64,000 nucleotides of DNA from Smaragdicoccus niigatensis DSM 44881 = NBRC 103563. Lineage in GTDB: Bacteria > Actinomycetota > Actinomycetes > Mycobacteriales > Mycobacteriaceae. The first letter of the stretch is position 1; the number at the start of each line of letters is the position of its first letter. The notes below the pieces were generated by a model, which was not told the origin of the DNA, made no database searches, and worked only from the letters and a program-made list of their open reading frames with translations. This document shows positions 35,035-43,778 of this stretch, one piece after another. The DNA is taken from assembly GCF_000380645.1 (NCBI RefSeq), contig NZ_AQXZ01000016.1, positions 396,442-460,441 on the forward strand. Direction: 5' to 3'. The position numbers and the translations under genes are program-made.

Positions 35035-36249
35035 CTAGCCCATGTGCTGTGACAGGAACTGAATCGCCTGCGGCATTCCGATCACGGCGGCCGACAAGTG
35101 GTCCGGAGAGGGCGTCGCCATCTGGTTCACCGACACGCCCTGGGCTCGCCAGCGCTTCATCGTCACGTTGATCGCGTCGACCGGAATGAGCACGTCGGTC
35201 GGACTGTGCCACTCGAAGACCGGCACGTTCGGCTTGCCGTCGTACTTCTCGAGACTGTTCTCCGCCAGAATCTTGTGCGTGTTCGGCGCATCGAACAGGG
35301 AGAAGTCGTTCGCCAAGCGAGGCGCACTCTGTCCTGCGCCCATGATCAACAGGTCACGCGTGCACGCATTGTTAATCGCGTGACGCAGCTTTCGACCGTC
35401 CGCATTGAGTGCAGCCTGCATCGGCAGCATGTCTGGGTATTCGCGCTCGAGACCGATCGCCGCCGCGAACGCGAGGCCGAATGCGGGGTGCGCATTACGG
35501 CCGAGGACGTCGGCCATCGTCTGCAGGTTCATCGGCACACCACCGATCGCCGCGCCGACAATCGGGAGCTCCGGAGCGTAGGTCGGCGCGAGCGCCGCTG
35601 CCCACGCTGCGGCCATACCGCCACCTGAGTACCCGGTCAGACCGACCTTGCTGTGGTCGAGGTGCAATGGCTCGTAGCTTTGCGCCGCCCGGATCGAGTC
35701 GAGCGTGATCTGACCACCGAGCCGAGCTGCACCGTATGCACTGCGCGGTCCGAGGTGGTCCGCGATGACGACCGCCCAGCCCATCTGCAGCGGCAGGTTC
35801 ATACCCACAGTCACCGCGTCGTCGCGGTCCGGGATGTTGTCGAACATCGTGTGCGACGGCGCGCACTCGAGACCGAGCGAGTTGATGATCGCACCGTAGG
35901 ACAGCACGGGCCCGTCGGGTTTGTGGTTCGGCGGCACCAGGATCGTCGCGACGGCCGCAATCGGATGACCAGTCGAATCGGTGCTGCGGAATTGCAGCTG
36001 AGTCGCCTTCACACCGATCAATCCGAGCGGATCCGGCATGTTCCGCGACTTGAGGACGTCACCCGGCTTGTGGGAATCGAGATTGCCCGGAGCGACATAG
36101 AAGTGGTCCGCCAGCGGCGTCGGCATCTCGGGCATCGGCACAGCGCCCGCGGGAGCCGCACTGCCGATCGCAAGGACGCACGCGACCATCGTCGAGGCGC
36201 AGGCGACGCGGACTGAAAGGCGACGACCGGCAGATCTAGTGCGGCGCAT
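35035..36249 (-). CDS. Secretory lipase (LIP family)
   Basis: About 404 residues with an N-terminal Arg-rich region, signal helix (VACASTMVACVLAIGSAAPAGA) and an alpha/beta-hydrolase body. The nucleophile elbow is GYSGGGMAAAWAA (Ser around residue 205), with the family segments SYGAIINSLGLECAPSH, ADHLGPRSAYGAARLGGQITLDSIRAAQ before it. The acid and His lie in HSPTDVLIPVDA and PDHLSAA. It is of the secretory triacylglycerol lipase family (PF03583) found in fungi and actinobacteria. The ATG at 36249 (MRRTRSAGRR) is preferred; an upstream ATG at 36282 is possible. Confidence 0.85.
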   Translation of the reverse strand: MRRTRSAGRRLSVRVACASTMVACVLAIGSAAPAGAVPMPEMPTPLADHFYVAPGNLDSHKPGDVLKSRNMPDPLGLIGVKATQLQFRSTDSTGHPIAAVATILVPPNHKPDGPVLSYGAIINSLGLECAPSHTMFDNIPDRDDAVTVGMNLPLQMGWAVVIADHLGPRSAYGAARLGGQITLDSIRAAQSYEPLHLDHSKVGLTGYSGGGMAAAWAAALAPTYAPELPIVGAAIGGVPMNLQTMADVLGRNAHPAFGLAFAAAIGLEREYPDMLPMQAALNADGRKLRHAINNACTRDLLIMGAGQSAPRLANDFSLFDAPNTHKILAENSLEKYDGKPNVPVFEWHSPTDVLIPVDAINVTMKRWRAQGVSVNQMATPSPDHLSAAVIGMPQAIQFLSQHMG

Positions 36250-36343
36250 GACTCGGTAACTCTCCCCCGGTCGAATTGTCATTCCGGCTGAAGACTAAGT
36301 CCGTTTGTGACGCACGCCACCATCGACCCGATTACGTTGCGGC

Positions 36344-36367
36344 AACCCAATGTTCACAATTTGGGTT
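36344..36367. terminator. Short inverted repeat between MFS and lipase genes
   Basis: AACCCAA and TTGGGTT, seven-base arms ten bases apart, 61 bases after the MFS stop on the minus strand and 95 bases before the lipase start. It may end the MFS message or be an operator for the lipase. Confidence 0.4.
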
Positions 36368-36427
36368 TCGCGATTCAAGATCAGCGAATCAGACCGTCAA
36401 CCAGGCCTGTTCCGGACTCGAGGTCCA

Positions 36428-38452
36428 CTAAACGGGCGCGTTCGCTTCCTGCTCTTCCTTGAGCACGCGCGTCAGAATCCGTTCCATGGCTTCCTCAGCC
36501 ATTCGAGCGTTCTCCCGATCGGTCTGATCCTCTGGGAACCAATCGGAAAGTTGCTCCACGAGCCACGACCGCCATGTGTTCCGAATTCGCTGCGCTTCAC
36601 TCTCACCGACCGGGGTGACCGTCAGAATGTCGCCGTCTCGGGCGACATATCCAGCGGTTTCGAGCTCGTCATAGAACGGCCGCAGCACTCCCGGTGGAAC
36701 ATTGATCGCCGATTCCAGCCGCGACAGCCGAATTCCACGCCCGAGAATCCGGGATGGCCCGAACACCCGCATGATTCCCCAGGCCTGCGCGTGGGTGAGT
36801 TTGGTCTGCGAGCGCTCGATAATCGAAGGGGCGGCGGCCCGGCCGTGCTTCTCGAGGATTCGCCCGATCAGATCTTCGAGCTGGGTATCCGCCTTTGCGC
36901 CCTCCGCGATGGCAAATCCCTCGCCGGTTCCCTTGGCGCCCTCCCGCACGATTCCGCGCATCTTCACCTGTGGCAGCAAAATCGCAAAGACCAGCGCGAT
37001 CATTGCGACCGGAACGACGTACAGGAACATGTGCTGGATCGCGTCGGCGTACACCGTGACGATCGGCGCCTTTTGTTCGGCGCTGAGCGCATGCAATTGT
37101 GCCGGCGTCGCAATGTCACTCGGTTTGACCCCGCTGGCCAGCATCGCGCCACCGATGCGCTGATTCAGGTAGTTGGTGTAGACGCTGCCCATCACCGAAG
37201 CGCCGAACGATCCACCGATCGTCCGGAAGAACGTGACACCGGAGGTCGCCGTTCCCAGGTCTCGGTACTCCGAGGTGTTCTGCACGATGATCGTCAGGAC
37301 CTGCATGCTGAGGCCGATTCCGACGCCGAAGACGAGCAAGAACAGCGACTGGGCCCAGAACGGCGTCGACGCATCCATCGTCGACAGTAGGTACGCGCCG
37401 ATGGCGATCACCGCCGTCCCGACGACGGGAAAAATCTTGTACTGGCCCGTTTTGCTCACGACATTGCCGCTCACCGTCGAGGCGATCAACAGCCCGAAGA
37501 CCATCGGCAGCATCCGCAAACCGGACGCCGTGGCGGTCGTCCCGATGACGAACTGCATGTAGATCGGAAGGAACGTCATCGACCCGAGCATCGCGAAACC
37601 CACGATGAAACTCAGCACCGAGGCAACGGTGAACACACGGTTCTTGAACAGCCGCATCGGGAGAATCGGGTCGTCGACGCGCGTTTCCACGATGACGAAA
37701 ACCACCAGGGCCACGATCGACGCGATGAACAGACCAATGATCGTCGGCGATCCCCACGCATACTCCGTGCCACCCCAAGACGTCGCCAAAGTCAGCCCGC
37801 TCGCACCGAGCGCCACGAAGAGCACGCCGAGGTAGTCGATCTTCGGCTTGCCCCGGCTCGACGTCCCCGGGACGAACTTGGCCGCCATCACGATGACGAT
37901 GATCGCCACCGGCACGTTGACGTAGAACGCCCAACGCCACGACAAGTGGTCGGTGAACAAGCCACCCAGGAGCGGACCGACTACGGTCGTCACGCCGAAT
38001 ACCGCACCGAGCGCGCCCTGATACTTGCCGCGATCGCGCAGCGGAATCGAGTCGCCGACCAGGGCAGTCGCCGTCACCATGAGGGCGCCGCCGCCGATTC
38101 CCTGCACCGTTCGCGCGATGATGAGCCATGTCATCGAATTCGCCAGACCGCAGAAGAACGAACCGATGATGAAGACGACCACCGCGGCTTGGAAGACTCG
38201 CTTGCGACCGAACAGGTCACCGAACTTTCCGGCCAGCACCGTGGAGACGGTCTCCGCGAGTAGATAGCCGGTGACGACCCAACTCATATGACCCGCGCCG
38301 CCGAGGTCGCCGACGATGGTCGGCAGGGCGGTACCGACGATCGTCTGGTCCATCGCGGACAGCAACATTCCGGTGGCGATCGTGGCGAACACCAGGTTGA
38401 TCTGTGCGCGCGACAGCGCTGGGGCGTCCTGTTCTTCGACGGCGACCGACAT
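36428..38452 (-). CDS. DHA2-type multidrug MFS transporter with C-terminal winged-helix-like extension
   Basis: A 674-residue proton antiporter with 14 helices in the first 500 residues: LSAMDQTIVGTALPTIVGDLG (motif D1), GKFGDLFGRKRV (motif A), ARTVQGIGGGALM, GPLLGGLFTDHLSWRWAFYVNVP (motif C). The last 170 residues are soluble and acidic. Residues about 540-650 read like a helix-rich winged-helix fold (LTHAQAWGIMRVFGP, INVPPGVLRPFYDELETAGYVARDGDILTVTPVGE). The length resembles Rv1877. The ATG at 38452 follows GGGGGAG. It stands alone, with a palindrome at 38524 upstream. Confidence 0.87.
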   Translation of the reverse strand: MSVAVEEQDAPALSRAQINLVFATIATGMLLSAMDQTIVGTALPTIVGDLGGAGHMSWVVTGYLLAETVSTVLAGKFGDLFGRKRVFQAAVVVFIIGSFFCGLANSMTWLIIARTVQGIGGGALMVTATALVGDSIPLRDRGKYQGALGAVFGVTTVVGPLLGGLFTDHLSWRWAFYVNVPVAIIVIVMAAKFVPGTSSRGKPKIDYLGVLFVALGASGLTLATSWGGTEYAWGSPTIIGLFIASIVALVVFVIVETRVDDPILPMRLFKNRVFTVASVLSFIVGFAMLGSMTFLPIYMQFVIGTTATASGLRMLPMVFGLLIASTVSGNVVSKTGQYKIFPVVGTAVIAIGAYLLSTMDASTPFWAQSLFLLVFGVGIGLSMQVLTIIVQNTSEYRDLGTATSGVTFFRTIGGSFGASVMGSVYTNYLNQRIGGAMLASGVKPSDIATPAQLHALSAEQKAPIVTVYADAIQHMFLYVVPVAMIALVFAILLPQVKMRGIVREGAKGTGEGFAIAEGAKADTQLEDLIGRILEKHGRAAAPSIIERSQTKLTHAQAWGIMRVFGPSRILGRGIRLSRLESAINVPPGVLRPFYDELETAGYVARDGDILTVTPVGESEAQRIRNTWRSWLVEQLSDWFPEDQTDRENARMAEEAMERILTRVLKEEQEANAPV

Positions 38453-38523
38453 AAGCTCCCCCAACCGAAGTCCTAGAGGTGATTGTGCGCCAACGCGATT
38501 GACCTGCGCATCGAGATCACGAA

Positions 38524-38535
38524 TGCACCGGTGCA
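38524..38535. promoter_or_regulatory. Perfect 12-bp palindrome upstream of the MFS gene
   Basis: TGCACCGGTGCA lies 71 bases before the MFS start in the divergent region shared with the 50-residue membrane protein gene. It is a candidate operator. Confidence 0.4.
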
Positions 38536-38639
38536 GATTCGATCGGGTAACACTTCGGCGACCGGTTAGTGAATCCTAAGTAATTTGTGAAACGATGGAT
38601 TGTCACATCCCGATATCGGAGACAAGGAGGTGCTTGCAC

Positions 38640-38792
38640 ATGCTGTGGCTGTTCGTCGTCGCGATCATCGTGTTCGCGAGCCCCGTTGCTGTCTCCGTGA
38701 CCGGCCTGATGATCGCGGCTCGGCGCGCGGCGCGCTGGCAGGCGACAATGACGACCGATGAACTCGGCGTTCTCAGTTCCTCGCGAGCCTAG
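38640..38792 (+). CDS. Small single-helix membrane protein
   Basis: A 50-residue protein: one hydrophobic helix (MLWLFVVAIIVFASPVAVSVTGLMIAA), then a basic stretch RRAARWQ and a short tail. AAGGAGG lies nine bases before the ATG and decides this start over one 15 codons upstream. Unknown function. It is divergent from the MFS pump and ends ten bases before the convergent PAP2-kinase gene. Confidence 0.72.
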   Translation: MLWLFVVAIIVFASPVAVSVTGLMIAARRAARWQATMTTDELGVLSSSRA

Positions 38793-38802
38793 CGCCGCTG
38801 GC

Positions 38803-40254
38803 TCAGTCGCCGAACTGGCGGATTGCGCCTGGCATCGCCGCGAACTCGAATTGGCGTCCGCGGACTGAGACCTCACCATCGGTGGCCAGCGAAACCTCGT
38901 CGTCCACGGCGACGGTGACCTTCGCCGCGAGTTCCCGCACATAGTCGTGGCTTCGGCTCAACATTCCGGTGGTCATCGCCAGCATGGCCCGAATGCGCGC
39001 TCCCCTGACGTCGGCACGGAGATATCGCACATCCAACTGCCCCTCGGCAAGACTTTCCCGCGCGAGCGGCAGTCCATCCGCGGGACGGTAGGTGCCATTT
39101 CCGATGAAGATCATCCAGACGCTCGTCGAGACGCCGTCGATGGTGATCTGCAGCGGCGTCGCCCGCCGCATCACCCGTCCGGCGGCGATGGCCGCAGCGG
39201 GCCACTTGCCGATGCGGTCTTCGAGCTTCTCCCGAATCCGGACCACTTTCGGATACGGACCTAGGCTCGCGGTATTGATGAAGAATGCCTGGTCCCCGCC
39301 GTCCACCGTCACGGACGCAAGGTCGACATGCCGCACTGCGCCGGCGTTGAGCGAGCGCAGCGTCGAAGCCTCCGTGGCGGACGTGTCCCGGGCATAGTGG
39401 TTCAAGGTCCCACCGGGGAAGACCGCCAGCGGTAATCCGGCTTCGACGGCGACCGTCGCGGCCGTGTTCACTGAGCCATCTCCTCCCACGACCCCGAGCG
39501 CACGTGGGCGAGTCTTCTCGATCGCCGCCCGCAGTTGCTCGCCGACATCGCCCTCGATGTCGGCGCGCACGATCGTGGCCGCCGGCAACTGCTCGGCAAG
39601 CCGCGAATCATCCGACCCGGTTCCGGATGAGGGATTGACGAGAAGGAGTAGTCCCTCTCCCCTTTCACATCGAGAGACCTCGTCCGCTTCGCCGAGCGAC
39701 ACCAGCCCGGGCCGTGCGACCGGCCACCACCGTCGGGTCCGGTTCGCGACGACCACTCCGATCGCGGCGCCGGCAATGACGTCCGAGGGCCAATGCACCC
39801 CGACATGGACTCTCGAATACGCCACAGTCGCAGCCAGCGGAAACAGAACGACGCCGGCGGCGGGCACTTCGAGACTGACCGCTGTCGCGAACGCAAATGC
39901 CGACGCCGAATGCCCGGACGGGAACGACGACGACTTCGGAAGCTTGATGAGATTACGGTCGACCGGGATCGCGTGAAGTGGCGGTCGCGGCCTCGGCATC
40001 AACGGCTTCATGCCCGCGTTGGCAATGGCGCTCGATACCCCGATTGCGAAGACCCCGCGCAGGGCCGCACGCCGGGTCGCGCCCTTCTTGGCGGCCAGAA
40101 TGGCTGCCAGCGCCAGCCAGATACGACTGTGGTTCGCCGAGCGGGTCAGGCGGATCAAGTAGCGATCAAGGCGCGTTGACCTCGGTGCATGCTCGATGAG
40201 CTTTCGATCCCAGGCGTGGAAGCTGTCGACAGCAGAACGGGCATTCACACTCAT
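38803..40254 (-). CDS. PAP2 phosphatase - diacylglycerol kinase-like fusion protein
   Basis: A 483-residue fusion. The N-terminal PAP2 domain (residues about 20-185) has all three phosphatase motifs: KPLMPRPRP, PSGHSAS and SRVHVGVHWPSD, set among membrane helices. The C-terminal half (about 195-483) is a lipid kinase catalytic domain with VNPSSGTGSDD, VGGDGSVNTAA and FPGGTLNHYARD. Together it could dephosphorylate and phosphorylate lipid intermediates on opposite sides of the membrane. Such fusions are known in actinobacteria, without a settled substrate. The ATG lies in a hairpin (40239-40264), downstream of the DyP gene. Confidence 0.88.
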   Translation of the reverse strand: MSVNARSAVDSFHAWDRKLIEHAPRSTRLDRYLIRLTRSANHSRIWLALAAILAAKKGATRRAALRGVFAIGVSSAIANAGMKPLMPRPRPPLHAIPVDRNLIKLPKSSSFPSGHSASAFAFATAVSLEVPAAGVVLFPLAATVAYSRVHVGVHWPSDVIAGAAIGVVVANRTRRWWPVARPGLVSLGEADEVSRCERGEGLLLLVNPSSGTGSDDSRLAEQLPAATIVRADIEGDVGEQLRAAIEKTRPRALGVVGGDGSVNTAATVAVEAGLPLAVFPGGTLNHYARDTSATEASTLRSLNAGAVRHVDLASVTVDGGDQAFFINTASLGPYPKVVRIREKLEDRIGKWPAAAIAAGRVMRRATPLQITIDGVSTSVWMIFIGNGTYRPADGLPLARESLAEGQLDVRYLRADVRGARIRAMLAMTTGMLSRSHDYVRELAAKVTVAVDDEVSLATDGEVSVRGRQFEFAAMPGAIRQFGD

Positions 40255-40264
40255 GTGAATGCCC
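40239..40264 (-). promoter_or_regulatory. Perfect hairpin over the start codon of the PAP2-kinase gene
   Basis: GGGCATTCACA and TGTGAATGCCC pair exactly around a four-base loop. On the minus-strand message the A of the ATG closes the stem and the TG is in the loop. It is also 22 bases after the DyP stop, so it can act as attenuator, terminator or translation control. Confidence 0.65.
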
Positions 40265-40286
40265 GCTCCAGACCGACAGAAACAGC

Positions 40287-41417
40287 TCAGAAGAGCCCGT
40301 CCGCGAAACTGCCCCCGGCGCCGACGCCGCCGCGGATCGCATAGATCCCGGAACCGGTCGGCATCATGTACCGCCCGAGCTTGTCCGAGCGCGTCAGTTG
40401 GTGCTGCGCGTCGATGAACTGCGAGGGGTGCCGGTTGAACGACATGAAGAGCAGGCCGCCCTCGTAGCCCTTGTCGTAGTTGTAGCCGCGACGGAACATC
40501 GTGTGCGGGTGCATCTCCTTGACGTGCGAGCCGTTCGGGAGGCGCGGGTAGTCGGGCGTCGCGTGTTGTGCGCCATTGGGCGCGGTCAGCGGGGATCCAT
40601 CGAATCGACGTCCGATCGCCGCATCCTTCTCCGGCGTCGGAGTCGCCATCCAGTGCGGAAGATCGAGCCGAATCCGGCGGTAGACCGCGTAGCAGCCACC
40701 GGCCATGTATCCCGGCTCCCCCGACGGGTCGCACCACACGACCGCGTCCCGGGCCGAGTCCGTGGGGTTCGCCGTTCCGTCCGGAACACCGAGCAGGTTG
40801 CGCGGCGCCGCTGTGTCCTTCGGCGGGATGACGAAGCCATTCTCGGTCCACCGCAGCTTCGCCTTCCCCTGCGAAACTGCGCGGAGCTGGATCAGGGCAT
40901 GCGTGAGAACCTGCGGTTCGTCCGCGCACATCTGAACGAAGAGGTCGCCGCCGCTGGCACCGGGGTCACACGCGTCGCCGGCGAAGTGCGGCAACGGTGC
41001 GAGCTTGGCCGGACGGTTGAGCGGACCGAAACGGCCGTCGAACAGACTCGGCCCGAATCCGACCGTCATGGTGAATCGCTCAGCGCTCATACCCTCCGAG
41101 ATGCCCGTGTCGCCCGCCGGTGCCGGCTCACCCTTGCTCAAGGCGTCGCCGAGCGCGGTCCAGTCGTCGAGGAGCTTCTTGAGTCCGGCCCGATCGGTGG
41201 TGACGTCGAACGCCGCCAGAACACAGTTGCGCTGTTGGTCGGTGGTGATGCCCGCCTGGTGCGAACCGTAGAACGGCACGGAGACGGCACGAACAGGAGC
41301 CGCATGTGCCGTGGTACCAAGGCCGCCGGCAAGGGTTGCAGCGGCGGCAGCACCCGCTCCGCGAGCGAAGAGGGAGCGACGGGAGAAACCCGTGTGACTA
41401 GTGTGAAGATCCGTCAT
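40287..41417 (-). CDS. efeB: Dye-decolorizing peroxidase, EfeB type, Tat-exported
   Basis: A 376-residue heme peroxidase with a twin-arginine signal ([23 protein letters not shown], cleavage near residue 40). The body has the DyP distal motif NLLGVPDGTANP with the catalytic Asp, a proximal His in VKEMHPHTMFRRGYNYDKG, and the C-terminal RSDKLGRYMMPTGSGIYAI. Close to EfeB/YcdB, which works in iron uptake with EfeU and EfeO in other bacteria. Neither EfeU nor EfeO is in this window. It is divergent from fetB and upstream of the PAP2-kinase gene. Confidence 0.9.
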   Translation of the reverse strand: MTDLHTSHTGFSRRSLFARGAGAAAAATLAGGLGTTAHAAPVRAVSVPFYGSHQAGITTDQQRNCVLAAFDVTTDRAGLKKLLDDWTALGDALSKGEPAPAGDTGISEGMSAERFTMTVGFGPSLFDGRFGPLNRPAKLAPLPHFAGDACDPGASGGDLFVQMCADEPQVLTHALIQLRAVSQGKAKLRWTENGFVIPPKDTAAPRNLLGVPDGTANPTDSARDAVVWCDPSGEPGYMAGGCYAVYRRIRLDLPHWMATPTPEKDAAIGRRFDGSPLTAPNGAQHATPDYPRLPNGSHVKEMHPHTMFRRGYNYDKGYEGGLLFMSFNRHPSQFIDAQHQLTRSDKLGRYMMPTGSGIYAIRGGVGAGGSFADGLF

Positions 41418-41567
41418 GGGAAGCAGGTTACGATTGAGTCACGAGAGCCGTCCTGGGAATGATTTTTCTCGTCCGACACATTTTGTTTCGTCTCACCGAA
41501 CTCTGGGAATGTCCCTCAGTTTGCTCTTGATCGCATCCAGAAACGTCGAGAGAAATAGCCTGTAGCC

Positions 41568-42317
41568 ATGGACGGAGCGAGCCGCCTCGAGGCGACGGTG
41601 GTGTGCGTCGTCATTCTGGCCGCTACCGCGTGGATCGTCCTTCGCAGCTATGGCGTGCCGAGCCCGCTGGCCCCGCCCTGGGCGATCGCCCGGGGTGCCG
41701 TGCAATTGGCTCTCATCGGACTGATTCTGCACGGCGTCATCGCCAACACGGCCTTCGTCGGGATCGCTCTGCTGGTCATGTTCACGGTCGCGTCAGTGAC
41801 GTCGACGCGCAGAACCGGGTGGTCCCCACGCACCTACGCAGTTGTCGCGGCGTCGATGGCGGCGGGAATCACGGTCGCCCTGACGGTCATCTTCGTGACC
41901 CGCACGGTCGAATTCAGCGGGCGCTACCTGCTCGCGCTCGGCGGCATCGTCATCGGCAACGCGATGACGATCGCGACCCTCGTGGGCCGGAATCTGAAGC
42001 AACTGACGACCGACCACTGGGACGAGGTGGAGGGTTGGCTCGCGCTCGGGGCAACCAATCGCCAGGCCACTATCGCGATCGCCCGGAGCGCAGTGCATTC
42101 GGCACTCATTCCGACGACTGATCAGACCCGGACGACCGGACTCGTCACCCTGCCGGGCGCGTTCGTCGGCGCGATCTTCGGCGGGCTCTCCCCGGTCGAG
42201 GCCGGGCGCTTCCAGATTGTCGTCCTAGCGTCGATCATGTGCGCGGGGTCGATCACCGCCGTACTGGCGGCGACCGCCCTCGCGCCGCGCGGAATACCGC
42301 GGCAAGCGCCTAACTAA
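41568..42317 (+). CDS. fetB: FetB-like (UPF0014) ABC permease, iron export type
   Basis: A 249-residue membrane protein with about seven helices: AIARGAVQLALIGLIL, then RRTGWSPRTYAVVAASMAAGITVAL and the family core LALGGIVIGNAMTIATLVGRNL, GWLALGATNRQATIAIARSAVHSALIP, TTGLVTLPGAFVGAIFGGLSPVEAGRFQIVV. In E. coli FetAB exports iron and protects against peroxide. The ATPase FetA is not next to it, so it may be lost or elsewhere. TAGCCT six bases before the ATG suggests a leaderless message. Confidence 0.85.
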   Translation: MDGASRLEATVVCVVILAATAWIVLRSYGVPSPLAPPWAIARGAVQLALIGLILHGVIANTAFVGIALLVMFTVASVTSTRRTGWSPRTYAVVAASMAAGITVALTVIFVTRTVEFSGRYLLALGGIVIGNAMTIATLVGRNLKQLTTDHWDEVEGWLALGATNRQATIAIARSAVHSALIPTTDQTRTTGLVTLPGAFVGAIFGGLSPVEAGRFQIVVLASIMCAGSITAVLAATALAPRGIPRQAPN

Positions 42318-42323
42318 GCGACG

Positions 42324-42548
42324 CTAAGCGACGCCCTGGAAGACCTGTTCCGGGGTGATGTTGAGGACTTCCATCATCCGGACGAGCTCATCCGGCGAGA
42401 GTCCGTCCGGACGCGAGGCGAACCCGTTGTCCCCCAAGCCGATGCGGCTGGCGAGTTCGACCTCGCCCATACCGCTGTCGACCATCGCGCGACGAATGTT
42501 GCGTTCGACGATGGCCTCCACGGCTGCCTCGTCCATGCTCATGCTCAT
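42324..42548 (-). CDS. Small helix-turn-helix protein
   Basis: A 74-residue protein. AIVERNIRRAMVDSGMGEVELASRIGLGDNGFASRPDGLSPDELVRMMEVLNITPEQVF has the rhythm of an XRE-type HTH: a first helix with R-R-x-M, a turn, and a C-terminal L-N-I-T-P-E-Q-V-F. The DNA-contact helix is short and carries an odd DNGFASRPDG loop. Nested MSMSM start; ATG at 42548. It is convergent with fetB (six bases) and lies downstream of the catalase gene on the same strand. Confidence 0.7.
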   Translation of the reverse strand: MSMSMDEAAVEAIVERNIRRAMVDSGMGEVELASRIGLGDNGFASRPDGLSPDELVRMMEVLNITPEQVFQGVA

Positions 42549-42606
42549 GGTTATCGAGGCTACGGACATATAACGAACGCATCGGGACGCCACACTGTGG
42601 CGGCGG

Positions 42607-43539
42607 TCACACGTGCGGAGCTTCGGCCCCTCGCTCGACACCCGACCGCAAGCGCACTGATTCGGAGTAGGCCAACGTGCGGAATCGCAGCACCGGATCG
42701 TCCGAAGGCTCGATCCCGTCGGTGACGCGCATCGGGTCGAAGACGACGATGTCGCCATCCTTTTCACGTTCGGTATCGCGACCGGTGATCTCGAGAGTGC
42801 CGACGTCGACGAACTCGTCGCTCTTCCAGTTCTGCGACGGGTCGACCGTCGAATCGTCGGGACCCGCGACCTGGACGCGCAGCGTGAAGCGGATCGGGCC
42901 CTGGGCAAGTCGTGAATCGACCTCGTCCAGCAGGTAGTCGCGCGAGATGCGCGCGGCCTTATGCGGCGCGAAGTACTTCTCCCCTGCCTCGGGAATCCAC
43001 TGATAGCGAACCCAACGGGACTCCCCGTCTGCGCCCGTCCACTTGAACGCGTGCAGGCCATAGAAGCGGACCTGTCCGTAGCTCTTCGGGGTCCGCAGGG
43101 TCGGCGCATTGATGACGCTCGACTTGAGCGCTTCCGGATGGTCGATGAACACCTTCGCGAGCTTGACCGGCGCCATCGCGCCCGCGCTCGCGGCCTTGAT
43201 GAAGTCGACGAGCCCCTCCGGACCCTTCGTGATGAACACCTTGGCCGTCTGCGACGAGATGTCGGCGGTCTTGCCGTTGGGGAGGCTGAACTTGACGGCG
43301 AGGCCGTGCGGGGCCGGGGACTTGTCCTTGACGCGGGGGTTGCCGGCACCGTTCGAGAAGCGGACGAGGGCCGGGATCGACGATCCGTCGAGGAACCCTG
43401 CGGTCGACAGTCGCTTGCCTTCGGCGGTCGCGGTGAAGGTGCCGCGGTAGAGCCGGCCCTTGGCATGGAGGGCTCGAGCACCCGGGTGGACGCCGTACTG
43501 GCCGTGGATTGCCTCGATCGCTTCGTGTGGAGTCACCAT
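42607..43539 (-). CDS. Small catalase-like heme protein (SrpA type)
   Basis: About 310 residues, the short version of the catalase fold. GVHPGARALHAKGRLYRGTFTAT carries the distal His region, then PALVRFSNGAGNPRVKDKSPAPHGLAVKF with the conserved Asn, DISSQTAKVFITKGPEG, and the C-terminal DPMRVTDGIEPSDDPVLRFRTLAYSESVRLR with the R-x-x-x-Y-type proximal part. These small catalases often act as peroxidases. ATG 43539 is preferred (43560 possible). Near DyP and fetB, it fits a peroxide/iron stress group. Confidence 0.85.
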   Translation of the reverse strand: MVTPHEAIEAIHGQYGVHPGARALHAKGRLYRGTFTATAEGKRLSTAGFLDGSSIPALVRFSNGAGNPRVKDKSPAPHGLAVKFSLPNGKTADISSQTAKVFITKGPEGLVDFIKAASAGAMAPVKLAKVFIDHPEALKSSVINAPTLRTPKSYGQVRFYGLHAFKWTGADGESRWVRYQWIPEAGEKYFAPHKAARISRDYLLDEVDSRLAQGPIRFTLRVQVAGPDDSTVDPSQNWKSDEFVDVGTLEITGRDTEREKDGDIVVFDPMRVTDGIEPSDDPVLRFRTLAYSESVRLRSGVERGAEAPHV

Positions 43540-43778
43540 GCTCGTTCCAAGCCCCCTCATTCGGTTTGTATTCCTGGCCGGACATTGCCCAGTCTCCGCA
43601 GGGTTTCTCCGCGGGCAGGGTAAATCGCAAAAGTCGAGGTCAGATCACGGAAAGACGACGATCAACGGACGTTCCGAGGGGCCGTTGTGGCGCCACGCAC
43701 AGTTATCGTTCCGTGCCTAACACCAGCCCCACAACTGATGATTTACCCCATGAGAAACACCAACCAAGGAGGCCGTAC

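Noticed and set aside
40255..40929. Upstream extension of the PAP2-kinase gene, giving a 708-residue product
   Set aside because: It is Arg/Asp-rich antibiased sequence lying in another frame of the DyP gene on the same strand; no PAP2 family member starts there.
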